Below, one piece after another: positions 35,012 to 46,483 of a DNA stretch of 64,000 nucleotides. A program made the position numbers and the translations under genes. Below the pieces are notes generated by a model. The model saw only the letters and a list, made by a program, of their open reading frames with translations, searched no databases and was not told where the DNA came from. The stretch's first letter is position 1; every line of letters begins with the position of its first letter. This DNA comes from Tretioscincus oriximinensis. Lineage: Eukaryota; Chordata; Lepidosauria; Squamata; Gymnophthalmidae. The stretch lies in contig JAJVDF010000458.1 of assembly GCA_022410635.1 (NCBI GenBank), positions 766,313-830,312 on the forward strand. The letters run 5' to 3'.

Positions 35012-36024
35012 AGTGGTGATCTGAGCAAAAAGGGGCTTTGAGACTGACTAGACTTTCTCAGCTTCCACCACCTCCTTGGGACAAGTCAGGAGTCATGGCC
35101 TCCTGGGAAAGCAGAGAGGTTAACTGCAGCCCTACCTATCAGTGCCATTAAATAATTTATGAGAGAAGAAAAGGCACATTGTTCTCTCACACACACACCT
35201 CAGATGTATTATTATATATATATAAGTTTTGAGGTGCCAAAATATTCATTATAGGTCTGTGATTAGCCAAGAAACACTTGGGCTTTTTTCTAGTTTAAAT
35301 ATTTCTTCTGCCTTGAACTCACTAGGTGATTTTTCAGCAAACCATCACAATCCCAGTTAGGGAAGAAAGTTATACTTAATTATTAAAACAAGAAGGACAC
35401 ATCCACCCATCTTCAGTCCTGAAGAACTGGACTAAAGGAGGGAAAAGTGGTTTTCCTGCTATGGTAGCCCAGTTCCTTCAAAACCAAAGATGGATTAAAT
35501 ATGCATGTGGGGACAGTACCTCTGGTAATGCAAGCATCCTGGAATACAGGGGACTGGTTGCCCTGAAAGGTGATGGCAGATTCCCCATTTTCGTATTTTT
35601 GTAAAGGAAACTGTATTGTAGTGCCCTCTGATCTACCCATGCAGTCACAAGTTCAATGGTAACCAACAACAAAGAAAAACAAAACATTTTGCACTTCTTT
35701 GAAATGATCAGAGATAAAGTGCTTTGAGCATGTGCAGTGTTTGAGATTGCAATTACAATTTAATTAAAAACCAATATTTTCAGGAAGGAAGGAGGAATTA
35801 AAGGATATAGCAAAATTTATTGTAACTAAAGGCAAAAAAGTAACTCAGATATGTGTCTAGAGTATCAAGATGTAGATGATATCTCAAGCTACTTTTAAAA
35901 TTTCAAGAATAATTTCTCATGCTACAACTTCAGTGTATACTGGTGGTTCAATACAACAATTACATTTATCTCAAATAAAATTAATATGAATAGTGTTATA
36001 TGCAGTAATGTATGCTGTACTGTA
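35012..36024. other. Upstream flank of SLC35G1, no gene seen
   Basis: A short (CA)n and (AT)n stretch near 35190-35225; otherwise nothing recognised. The minus-strand open frames at 35413-35687 have no recognisable domain. Confidence 0.5.
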
Positions 36025-36185
36025 CTTTGTATAGATTTTATTCCAGATTATATTCTGGAATAGGGANCTGCTATGCACAAGCTAGTGTAAACTGTGGTGA
36101 AGCCATAGATTCTACAGCAACTATGTAGGAATGTGTATGGCAAGTCCCTAGAATATAATCTGGACGAAGGGTCAGCGCAGAAAGA
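36025..36185. mobile_element. Imperfect foldback remnant
   Basis: TTCCAGATTATATTCTGGAA and the later TAGAATATAATCTGGACG are inverted, enclosing a GCACAAGCTAGTGTAAACTG arm like the foldback at 34832. Contains the n at 36067. Confidence 0.45.
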
Positions 36186-36416
36186 AGGGCCTATAAGAAC
36201 AAACTGGTAGATTGAGTGGTCCCCTGGTCTAGTTCAAGAGGATGTTTTTTATCTTCCTTTGATATTTTTGTGAGCACAGTACTGCCACTATGCCTGCGGT
36301 CACACATATGGTATGCAACCATTCTCAGTCCTTTTCAGGATTGAAAATAAAAAAATAACTTGTTCAAAACCTGTTTAATAACACGACTTTAGTGACACAG
36401 CCTGTGATATCCACTN

Positions 36417-38332
36417 TTCTCCTTCTCCCTCTCCCTCGCCGTCGCCTCCCCTAGCTGTGGCGGCCGCCAGGTCAGCATCAGCAGCGCCACCCTCGACCCT
36501 CGGACACTGCACCATCAGGAGATCTCCCCAGCCCGCCCGCCCGCTGGCGCCGCCGCCGCCGCCGCCGCCGCGCTCGACCAACCAAACCAAGGAAACTGCC
36601 GGCCGGCCGGCTCTTTTCGGCCGGAGGGACCCGGCAACTTCAGTGCGCATGCGCCCCGCCTGCTATGGACTCCGCCTCTCTGGATCTCTCTTTTACCGGA
36701 GGCAAGTGGCGCGCGTTATGCTTCTAGTCAGGAGTCCTCATATGACTTGGGCCCTCACCCCACTGAGCCTTATTTTCGGCTGAACCTCGGAGTAGAAGCC
36801 TGTCATTCACATGCTAGTGTAGACTATGGCAGGCCCCGAATGGGGCCTGCCATAGTCTATACTAGATGTGGATGGCCAAGCTCTGTCCCGAGATAACACG
36901 GAATAAGAGTCTGTGGGGACAGGGCCTTAGTGGTGATCTGAGCAAAAAGGGGCTTTGAGACTGACTAGACTTTCTCAGCTTCCACCACCTCCTTGGGACA
37001 AGTCAGGAGTCATGGCCTCCTGGGAAAGCAGAGAGGTTAACTGCAGCCCTACCTATCAGTGCCATTAAATAATTTATGAGAGAAGAAAAGGCACATTGTT
37101 CTCTCACACACACACCTCAGATGTATTATTATATATATATAAGTTTTGAGGTGCCAAAATATTCATTATAGGTCTGTGATTAGCCAAGAAACACTTGGGC
37201 TTTTTTCTAGTTTAAATATTTCTTCTGCCTTGAACTCACTAGGTGATTTTTCAGCAAACCATCACAATCCCAGTTAGGGAAGAAAGTTATACTTAATTAT
37301 TAAAACAAGAAGGACACATCCACCCATCTTCAGTCCTGAAGAACTGGACTAAAGGAGGGAAAAGTGGTTTTCCTGCTATGGTAGCCCAGTTCCTTCAAAA
37401 CCAAAGATGGATTAAATATGCATGTGGGGACAGTACCTCTGGTAATGCAAGCATCCTGGAATACAGGGGACTGGTTGCCCTGAAAGGTGATGGCAGATTC
37501 CCCATTTTCGTATTTTTGTAAAGGAAACTGTATTGTAGTGCCCTCTGATCTACCCATGCAGTCACAAGTTCAATGGTAACCAACAACAAAGAAAAACAAA
37601 ACATTTTGCACTTCTTTGAAATGATCAGAGATAAAGTGCTTTGAGCATGTGCAGTGTTTGAGATTGCAATTACAATTTAATTAAAAACCAATATTTTCAG
37701 GAAGGAAGGAGGAATTAAAGGATATAGCAAAATTTATTGTAACTAAAGGCAAAAAAGTAACTCAGATATGTGTCTAGAGTATCAAGATGTAGATGATATC
37801 TCAAGCTACTTTTAAAATTTCAAGAATAATTTCTCATGCTACAACTTCAGTGTATACTGGTGGTTCAATACAACAATTACATTTATCTCAAATAAAATTA
37901 ATATGAATAGTGTTATATGCAGTAATGTATGCTGTACTGTACTTTGTATAGATTTTATTCCAGATTATATTCTGGAATAGGGANCTGCTATGCACAAGCT
38001 AGTGTAAACTGTGGTGAAGCCATAGATTCTACAGCAACTATGTAGGAATGTGTATGGCAAGTCCCTAGAATATAATCTGGACGAAGGGTCAGCGCAGAAA
38101 GAAGGGCCTATAAGAACAAACTGGTAGATTGAGTGGTCCCCTGGTCTAGTTCAAGAGGATGTTTTTTATCTTCCTTTGATATTTTTGTGAGCACAGTACT
38201 GCCACTATGCCTGCGGTCACACATATGGTATGCAACCATTCTCAGTCCTTTTCAGGATTGAAAATAAAAAAATAACTTGTTCAAAACCTGTTTAATAACA
38301 CGACTTTAGTGACACAGCCTGTGATATCCACT
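36417..38332. repeat. Tandem duplication copy B
   Basis: Second copy of 34500-36415, shifted by 1917. It repeats the CpG-island upstream part (36417-36660), the foldback, and the n (37984). It has no SLC35G1 coding exon of its own. Confidence 0.95.
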
Positions 38333-38488
38333 TTAAGGCAGTGGATATCACAGGCTGTGTCACTAAAGTCGTGTTATTAAACAGGTTTTGAACAAGTTAT
38401 TTTTTTATTTTCAATCCTGAAAAGGACTGAGAATGGTTGCATACCATATGTGTGACCGCAGGCATAGTGGCAGTACTGTGCTCACAAA
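38184..38488. repeat. Perfect inverted repeat, arms about 149 bp, loop 7
   Basis: 38184-38332 and 38340-38488 are reverse complements of each other with no mismatch found, separated by TTAAGGC. The right arm passes into an (AT)n run. The left arm is the end of duplication copy B. Confidence 0.95.
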
Positions 38489-38509
38489 TATATATATATA
38501 TATATAAGT

Positions 38510-39000
38510 GAGTCCAGAGTGCCCAAAAAGTCACTGAATATTTTTTCTAACTTGCTGAGATAATTGTTGCAAACTGTGGTAAGGCAATAAATACCTTAAG
38601 CCTTAAAATATATTCTCTTTTACTTAGAAAGGCAATAGCAGGAAGAAGGAAAATAAAAGTCAATTCAGCATGTGGATCAATATGAAAGAACTAAGCAACA
38701 TAGGGTCAAATGTATTTATACCAATGGAAGAGGCTTTAAGCATTTTAAAACATCTTGGGGAATCTCATCAGGCCAGAATCAAGATGAGTTGATATAAAAA
38801 ATCGGAAGAAATTGGAAGAAACTCAGAATTTAACAGTTGCCTGAAAATTAACAGGTATAAATCTAATTTGCATTTGTCGGGGTTCACCATTAGTGGTATA
38901 TTAATTGGCATTAATATATTTGATATAAATATATACAAGAATTGGTCCCTAGANGCCCAGGCAGCTTGATTGCAAAATTTTGGGAAATTTCCAGCACAGG
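38510..39000. other. Intergenic DNA, nothing recognised
   Basis: AT-rich with no gene or clear repeat. Isolated n at 38954. Confidence 0.5.
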
Positions 39001-39560
39001 GTGTAGCAAGAGAAGCTAATCTCTCCCTGCCCTGAGGCAGCACCCATTTAGCAGTTCCCCTTTGCCCATTGTCTCAAAAGGGCACTCATTGTATCTGTAG
39101 CCTTGGCTTAATGGCATTAGTCAATTGCCTGGAAAGTCCAGAGGAAGTCTTTTGTCCATCCCTTTACCTTGGGGTGAAAGACCGCACACAGGTCCTGGAA
39201 GCTAAAGGGGTCAATCTTGTATGGCTCAAACCATAACCATATTTGGAACTTCCTGACACAAACTGCGCCCCTTGGGGAGGANGGAGACGTGTCACACAGG
39301 TGTCACAACCTGGACCCACCTCTGGTCCTCCCAAACCACACCTTTGGAACTCCCACTTTCTGACATCACGATTCTTGTACACGCCTTCTGTTTTGGAGTC
39401 AATAAAACCTGCTGCACAGAGGTGCTCTGGAGGTGCCATAACCCACGTGGGCCTCCTGGATCTTGCCTCTTGATCTACGTTTATGGCCTCTGTGAGTTCT
39501 TGATGGGAGTCAGATTTTACACGTGTCCGTATCCTGACGATACAGCTGCCTCAGATGTGC
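39000..39560 (+). mobile_element. Possible solo LTR
   Basis: A stretch denser in C/G than its flanks, with GGAGTCAATAAAACCTGCTG (a polyadenylation signal in an LTR-like setting), a downstream G/T-rich part, and an end near GATTTTACA. No internal viral genes are adjacent and no target duplication was found, so the call is tentative. Confidence 0.35.
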
Positions 39561-39599
39561 AGGAATCTTAATAACGTGGTAAGCAAACCCCGTTATGCA

Positions 39600-41060
39600 T
39601 TAAACTTTCAGAGATTTAAGGCATTAAAGAATGGAAGAATATTAGTACAACATCTAAAAATATTATTCTGTTTTGGGCTTAATTTTAGCAAATTAATGTA
39701 ATGTATTAAGTATTAGTAAGTTGTCATAATCCATGATATAGTAATGAAGAGGATGTTGTTACCCATTTTAACAGGTTTCAGTTAACAAAAATCAAAAAGT
39801 GATTTTCTTCTAAAGACTTATAACTAGTGGCAACCAACTTGAGAAGTTAATTTATTACAAATGTTTTGGAATTATTTTTTAAACCACAATTAAAGAGCAA
39901 GACTGAACATGCTGTTGAGACGGCATAAGAATCTATAGTGATTACTATGTTCTATCTGTCATCATGGTATTCAAAGCAAAATATTCTATCCAACTTCTGT
40001 ACAATATTAATTTGTATCTGTTTTCTAGATACTGATCAAATTCACCAAAAAAATTACTTTTGTGTTCTACATCCTTCTATTTCACCTTAAAGCTGAAATC
40101 ATGCTGATGGAAACACAGATATGGATCAGTAGAACTAGGGCCTTTCTGTACTTTGACTATGCTACAGTTCAAGCAATTGGCATGTACAGAACATTTTTAT
40201 TGCTAATTGCTTCACTATTACTTCTCAATCCAAAAGCATTCTGCCTGGAACAATGTAAAAGGCAGAAAACATTTGTCTTACCCAGTGGATGGGAATGAAT
40301 CAGAGACCATACTCTAATGGTGAGTGCGAAAAAGCCCTTAAGTTATGGATTAACCCAATACTCTCTGAAACAGGCTTTATAGTATTCAAATACTCCTGAA
40401 CAAAGGTTTCGGTCAATTTCTCACTAGCCAAAATACCAGATCAGCAATGCCATGAGATTTAGTTCAGGAAAAAGTAGTTTAAGACTAAGGGTTTTTTTTA
40501 AGAATTGAAGATAAATTGAAGACAGTTTAAAGTGACTGCAGCCCAAGAATACTATGAATCTCCCTTAGACCAATATGAGGAGAGGCTCTTGTATGATGAC
40601 CTNTCCAGAATTTGACCATTCTTTCTAACCTTATAAAACTTAGGATGTTGAGCTTGTCATCAGAATATATGCTTTCTCTGACGAATGAAAGAACTAGAAT
40701 CACAATTAAAAGGTTTATCTGTGATATAAGGTTCCTAGTGTCTAGCTTGAGAGGAACAGAGGCCTTAGTATATGAAATTNCCCATATAGTTTCAGTCACA
40801 ACACTTATTCAGAAATCTTTTTTAACCAACTATTCTTTTCTATTCTTGAAGGCATATATATCATCCATATTTACTGTTACGAAATTTCCCCTCGTTCCTG
40901 TGTCCTCCCCTTTTTAATTGGCATTTGTTAGCTATCTCAAGTTACACAAATAGGTGAATACAAGTACACAGATAAGTAAATACAGAAAATCTGTGTAAAA
41001 GTCTCCTAAGCAAATAAAATTTACTCATATGACAAGAAGATGGTAGAATCAGTGACCACT
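39600..41060. other. Intergenic DNA, nothing recognised
   Basis: No exon-like or repeat structure recognised. Isolated n characters at 40603 and 40780. Confidence 0.5.
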
Positions 41061-41063
41061 GTA

Positions 41064-41466
41064 ATAGACTGACCAGATTTTCTGAGGCCCAAACTGGGGT
41101 AATTAATATTCATGCTAATTTGCATATTAATGAATATACAAATCACCCATCAACATGCATACCACTCCAAAATCCCCGCCCATGAAATCTGCGAAGCAGA
41201 TTTTTTTTAAAGTGCATGAGAATTTTTTAAGTGTGCAAGAATTTTTTGAAGTGTGTGAGAAATTTGCATTTTTTATTTTTTACTGAGGGGAAGGTTCCTT
41301 CAAGAGCTGGCCCCAGTTGCCAGAGCCCCCTAGTGGTGGTGCAGTGATTTTTTTTAATTTTCCTAAGCAAAAACCAGACAAATGGCACCCCCTGGGGAGN
41401 GTGGGGTAAACATCCCACAACTGGGTTTTCCCCCCACCCCCCAAAAGGGCTCATCTGAACAGCATA
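41064..41466. mobile_element. Longer relative of the GGCTGACCAGA MITEs (copy 6)
   Basis: Ends TAGACTGACCAGATTTTC and GGGCTCATCTGAACAGCATA, with internal CACCCCCTGGGGAG and ACAACTGGGTTTTCCCCCC as in the family, but about 400 bp long with extra internal sequence. No transposase frame is visible. Confidence 0.6.
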
Positions 41467-42532
41467 CCTGTAGTGATCAATCACCCTTCTATTTCTGACA
41501 CAGATAAGATCCACATGATGTGAAAACGGCACCTGAGAGAAACCTGGAGGGTGTGACATCTACATGCCAGCCACACTTTTTGACCTACAATCTCCCTCAG
41601 AGGAACATCCTTTGCAGGGTCCTCCACCTCCCTCTTGCTGCTACTGTGTAAATGAACATTGTTGTACCTCATGAAGTTGATGACTTGACTTATTAAGAGA
41701 CATGTAGAAAATGGCTGATTTGGGGAATCATTTCCTGTGCATGCCTTAACAAATCTAGATAGAAACTTTAAGCCAAGCCTCAACCTTGGGCTGAAATATA
41801 TTGTTCTGCAGATGGTTCTCCAGTACCTCAGTGACTACAATCAGGAAGAAAGAAAAGCAGCTTACGCTCATATTTGTTTTTTTAAAAATGCCACTTTGAC
41901 TTACGACCTGTTCACATATATGTTTTTAAACAACCTCAGACTGAAACCAGAAAAAATCTGATCATTCTAGTTCTTCAGAACTAAAGACAATCTAAAAGCT
42001 TTTTCCTTCCTTTTTCTTGTAGGAACTTGTGATTCTTGAAGGAACAATTGTAGGACAGGATCACAGAGTTTAGAGAACTGGTTGATGATGTGGGTAGTAT
42101 GAATTAGGTTGCATGTGTACTATGGGGCGTAGAACCATGGTTTAAAAGGCAAGCCAGCAGGACAGGTTTATAAAAGCTTAAGCGTCTCCCATTTGGAAAG
42201 ATAACACTCCCACTAGACATTCTTACTAAGTTACTATCTCCTTTCACATATGCCATATGAGTCAAACTAGCAGTTTTCTTGCATTGCTGAACACATAATC
42301 TGTTAACTGATTCAGTGAAACTACAAGTTTAACGATTCTGTGCTTTTTTTTTTATAAAAAGAAATACTAAATCTTCAACAGCCAGAAATATTTTACCACA
42401 TGCACAGATAAACTTTTCTATGTGCAAGGTTTTTGTTGTTTTGAATTATCAAAGATAGATAGTGTACAGTTGTTTACAGTGTAAGGTAATTTTGCTTTCA
42501 TAATAATAAATTACTTCATGCATAGGTCTACC

Positions 42533-42965
42533 CAGGGCTTTTTTTGTGATGGTACGNNNNNNNNNNNNNNNNNNNNNNNNNNNNNNNNNNNNNNNNNNNN
42601 NNNNNNNNNNNNNNNNNNNNNNNNNNNNNNNNNNNNNNNNNNNNNNNNNNNNNNNNNNNNNNNNNNNNNNNNNNNNNNNNNNNNNNNNNNNNNNNNNNNN
42701 NNNNNNNNNNNNNNNNNNNNNNNNNNNNNNNNNNNNNNNNNNNNNNNNNNNNNNNNNNNNNNNNNNNNNNNNNNNNNNNNNNNNNNNNNNNNNNNNNNNN
42801 NNNNNNNNNNNNNNNNNNNNNNNNNNNNNNNNNNNNNNNNNNNNNNNNNNNNNNNNNNNNNNNNNNNNNNNNNNNNNNNNNNNNNNNNNNNNNNNNNNNN
42901 NNNNNNNNNNNNNNNNNNNNNCTGCCGTTAGTACCGTCACCTTTTTTTCTAGAAAAAAAGCACTG
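42533..42965. mobile_element. Non-autonomous hAT element with 8-bp duplication and internal gap
   Basis: GGTCTACC flanks both sides (42525-42532 and 42966-42973). The ends are CAGGGCTTTTTTTGTGATGG and the inverted TTTCTAGAAAAAAAGCACTG. Same family as 20301-21004 in the opposite orientation. The interior is a run of n (42557-42921). Confidence 0.85.
42557..42921. other. Assembly gap
   Basis: 365 unresolved bases, entirely inside the hAT element. Confidence 0.99.
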
Positions 42966-43841
42966 GGTCTACCAATTTTGGGGAGTTTGTAAGGCTGATA
43001 AGAAGATAGCTTGTGACATTTCAACATTTTAGCTAATATCCTTAAGNTATCATATCAAAATCTTACACCGTTTACAGCATATGCCTATGCATGTTCAGAA
43101 ACAAAAGACATCAAGATCAACAGCAGAGATTTCTGTCTATAGGATTCTATAGGATAAAATAGAGGTTTGTGGCCTTAAAGGTTTGGATAGTTACAGCCAG
43201 TACTAGATACTTTTCTCTTTTTCCATGACCCTAGGCTAATTTGAAATCGTCCGATGGTTTTCAGGCTCTGCTTGTTATTGCCAAGTTATACAAAGCATCC
43301 TGTTTCATATTGGTCAAACTGCCAAACATATGTCACATGAAAAGGTTCAGTTATATTTGTCCAACACGTTCCTATTTTTTGAATAGTGGAACCAGTTTTG
43401 CAGAGGGGTCCAGCAACTAAATGTTGTGCTTTATTTGGTCTTAGAGAGTCTGTTTTCTGGGATCCCCCTTCCGCAACTGTCAGTCAACCAGCAGCATATT
43501 TGACTCAATAACCATATTCAATTTGGATTCTCTTTGGTCCCATTCCCTTCCTTCCTGAGAGGTCACTTTGTCCAAAAGGTATTTAACACACTTTTCCTTT
43601 CCCCAAGTGGGTGATTCTTTTCTCTTACAGAGAGTTCTGTTTTGTTCGTAGATCATGAGATCAGTCTTAGTTAACCACTAAGCCCTATGAAGTTCCAGTT
43701 GTTTATGATTCCTTTTGCTCTATTCCTCTTCTTTGATTTCCTGTTATCTCTACCCATCCAGTCCACACAGCAAGTGGGAATAATGCTACAATTGTAGTAC
43801 TGTTTGTAATGCAGAGGCTTGTAATGAAATCTCCTAATTTG

Positions 43842-44400
43842 AGCAAGGCTCCTTTAAATTTTCCAAGGCTGAGTCTTGGGGGCGGGGCTTGGNTTATAAA
43901 AGGGGGAGATGCGAGAGAGAGGTTTAGATTGTTTGGGGAATTGCTTAATGGAGAGTTTTCTGATGTGGTTCTTGTTGAAGGTTCCTGAAGAGTGAAATGA
44001 TTNTGAGATGAGCATGAGGTCAAACAATTAAAATAAACTGTTTCTGTGCTGGAGTGTAAAAAAATAAAGAATTACCAAAGCGGGATACACACCAGCTGGT
44101 GGAGTAGGGATAGAAAGGGGTAGCTGAGAGACTTTGAATGTGGGCAAGCAAAGGGAAGCTTAGCCAGAGACATTAAAGACTCAGAACCTTTTCCCTACCC
44201 AGTATGGATAAACTGTATTGTTGGTTTCTTTATGAGTGAGTTGCCGGTTACTTTGTGTTAATAAAGTTGTGTTTATGGTTTAAAACAGAGAAGACTTTAT
44301 TATTTGGGAGAACCAAGTAAAGGGGCTCATTCTGGTATTATTTTCACTCCTTCATTTTTAATTTCTTCCTGACGGAAGTGGTGGCAGCCTACCTGAAGAA
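43842..44400 (+). mobile_element. Possible LTR with promoter and poly(A) signals
   Basis: A GC box (GGGGGCGGGGCTT, 43879-43891) lies directly before a TATA box (TTATAAAAGG, 43894-43903), followed by several AATAAA signals (one in TTAATAAAGTTGTG near 44258) and then TGGTGGCAGC (44379), which resembles a tRNA primer site. The layout suits the start of an LTR retroelement. No gag/pol sequence follows and the boundaries are not proven. Confidence 0.4.
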
Positions 44401-44696
44401 TAAACCCTACCTACAGAACTGTTTATTTATCCCATCTTTTGTATCCTATCTACACACAAGTAAACTGATAAAATCTGTGTGCCTTGTCATTATTAAAAGA
44501 CCAACTACCAATATTATTAAGGGGGAGGGGGACTGTGGACCAATACCAATCTAAATTAGTAAACATATAAAGGAAGAACATACACAGTCTTAGCCCCCGC
44601 TCGGTTTCATTACAAGGCTACAGTATGCACGCCCCTGCTTCTTGCTAACAATTTTAACCACCATTCCTAACAGGCAGAGAGGTCTGAAAGCTGTGG

Positions 44697-44995
44697 GAGG
44701 AGGCACGGATGGCTCAGTCACTTAGGAAACCATCTCTCATCTGGGAGATCAGGTTTCGAAGCCCTGTGTCAGTAATGAGGAGGGGTGAGCACCTTCCACT
44801 AGCCAACCCAGCTATTTGAAAGCAAGAAGTGCAAGAAATTGCAACTGACCACAAGTAGATACATGGGAACCACCACAGCCTGGTGGGGAAGATAGAATGT
44901 GAGCCTTCATGCAAAATATCCTTGTAAGCCGCTTTGAGTCCCTTTTTAAGGTGAGAAAAAGCGGGGTCTAAGAACTCAGTTCTTCTTCGAGTCAC
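44697..44995 (+). mobile_element. tRNA-derived SINE, best copy of the family
   Basis: A box in GGATGGCTCAGTCACTTAGG, B box in AGGTTTCGAAGCCCTG, body with CATGGGAACCACCACAGCCT, and a 3' end with TAAGCCGCTTTGAGTCCC and GGTGAGAAAAAGCGGGGTCT followed by a short TTC tail. Other copies are at 1500, 14005 (tail only), 28380, 57855 and 60695. Pol III-transcribed and LINE-mobilised by family; this copy is a fossil. Confidence 0.85.
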
Positions 44996-45289
44996 ACTGC
45001 TGCTAAAGTGTCATCAAGCTCTTATAGTGGCATGATAGAGGAAGACGGTAGTGTCTATTTAGACACCAACTGTTTCTCTACATTGAATGCACATTAGAAA
45101 GGCAGTACCAAATCTTAGGGATCTTCCAGTTAATGACNTATAAACATGAAATGATGTTTTCATAGTTTTCAAAACTTTGGTCTTTTCTTAATTGGCCACT
45201 CTAACATTTCAAGAGGAACACATACTAGATGTCAGGCCCCCTCCCCACAATGTTCTCTTACCTGGTTCTTACCAGAATATTTTAACATC

Positions 45290-46040
45290 ATGGTTCTTCT
45301 GCCAAATGTGTCAATGGCGTTTTTTCCATGCTTTGAAATGCATCGGTAATAAAGACATAAGGGATTGGAATTTCCTGATCGCTAATTTCTTCTGATGTCT
45401 TTGCAAAATGGCCCTGGACGGGGGTAGGGTGGGGGTGCATGCATGCGGTTCTTCTGTCACAAACCCAGGTGTTTTTCCTCTTCTGGAGGCGAGTTGGCAC
45501 GCTTTGCCTGACAGCAGGCGCGAAGCCCCACCTCCAGTATAGTATCAGCTACGGCATGCTCCGAGGTTCCTTCCAGGACCCCGGAAAACGTTGCTCAGGC
45601 TGCAGCCATCAGCTCTGACGGCCCCTTTGCCTTTAAAATCCTGGATTTTTATATTCCCTGATGCAGCATCGGGGAATGTAAAAATCCAGGATTTTCTCTT
45701 AAAACCCGGAAGGGACTATATTTTAGTCCCCCAAACTGGGATTGTCCCAGTTTACCGGGACGTATGGCAACCCTACTCTTAAGCCTTCCTGTGTTGGGTT
45801 AACGGGAGAAGGCAGGATCTCAACAAGACATCAGCACAAGAATCTGATACACTTCCTGGTTAGTCCCATATTAAACATGCTCAGGATTACATCCTGGTTA
45901 TCTATTCCACATGATTTTAAGGTTTCCAATGGCTTGTTTGTGAAAGGATGAAGGTAAGGTTTCTGGGGCTCACAAACAAGTTATTTTGGAACTTATCACC
46001 ATTGCATTTTTAAAAAGTTGTGTGGCAGGGGGTCTTAGAG
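45290..46040. repeat. Diverged repeat unit, paralogous to 48300-48740
   Basis: Shared blocks in order: ATGCTTTGAAATGCATCGGT / GTGCTTTGCAATGCAGCAGT, GATGTCTTTGCAAAATGGCC / GACATCTTTGCAAAACGGCC, CTTAAGCCTTCCTG / CTCAAGCCTTCATTG, then ACTTCCTGGTTTA-type and TGGAACTTATCACCATTG / TGGAACTTAACACCATTG. This copy carries a DNA element between the second and third blocks. Confidence 0.65.
45419..45776. mobile_element. Foldback DNA element, AGGGTTGCCATACGTCC family
   Basis: Right end GGGACGTATGGCAACCCT; the left part GGACGGGGGTAGGGTGGGGG / TGCATGCATGC matches the left part of the element at 10096. Comparison with the paralogous copy at 48430, which lacks it, defines the insertion. A central hairpin has the arms AATCCTGGATTTTTATATTC and GAATGTAAAAATCCAGGATT. 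Confidence 0.75.
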
Positions 46041-46483
46041 TTCTCAAGCCCTTATATAGCTAGAGTTGNTTTTCTATTTTACTTCCTTCCATAATTTGAT
46101 ACTTGTGGCCCTTATAACTATGTAACTCCCAAAACACCTTTCTATAACTGAGTGCTTTGTGTCTGGTATTTCTGGAATGCCTTGATTCTGTTTTGTCTGG
46201 TGTAAACTTGTTCTTGTTCTGTTTTTCTTGTTATGAAAGATTTGTTATTTTGTAAATATAATTACAAAATAATAGATAGCTTCATACAGATATTGTGTCC
46301 TTGTTGCATATTCAAACGCCTCAATCACATCTTTACTGTGAAGCTTTCTTTAGTTCACTTTAGTCCTGAAGAAGGAGCTTAATCCACTTTTTTCCTGCAC
46401 TAAGTTCTATTCTTCAGGACTGAAGATGAACTGAGGAAACTTTAAAGTAAAGTTATAACTAAGATTTCCAGATGTCCCGATTT

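Larger units (their letters stand above)
34500..36415. repeat. Tandem duplication copy A (offset 1917), probably an assembly error
   Basis: Identical wherever compared to 36417-38332, including a single n at 36067 that recurs at 37984. Begins inside a (CCTTCT)n run and ends at a lone n (36416). It covers the upstream part of the CpG island but not the coding exon. Confidence 0.95.

Noticed and set aside
36375..36783. Apparent second SLC35G1 first exon
   Set aside because: It is the copied upstream part only. The coding ATG at 34406 lies outside the duplicated block, and the block shares a gap character with copy A.
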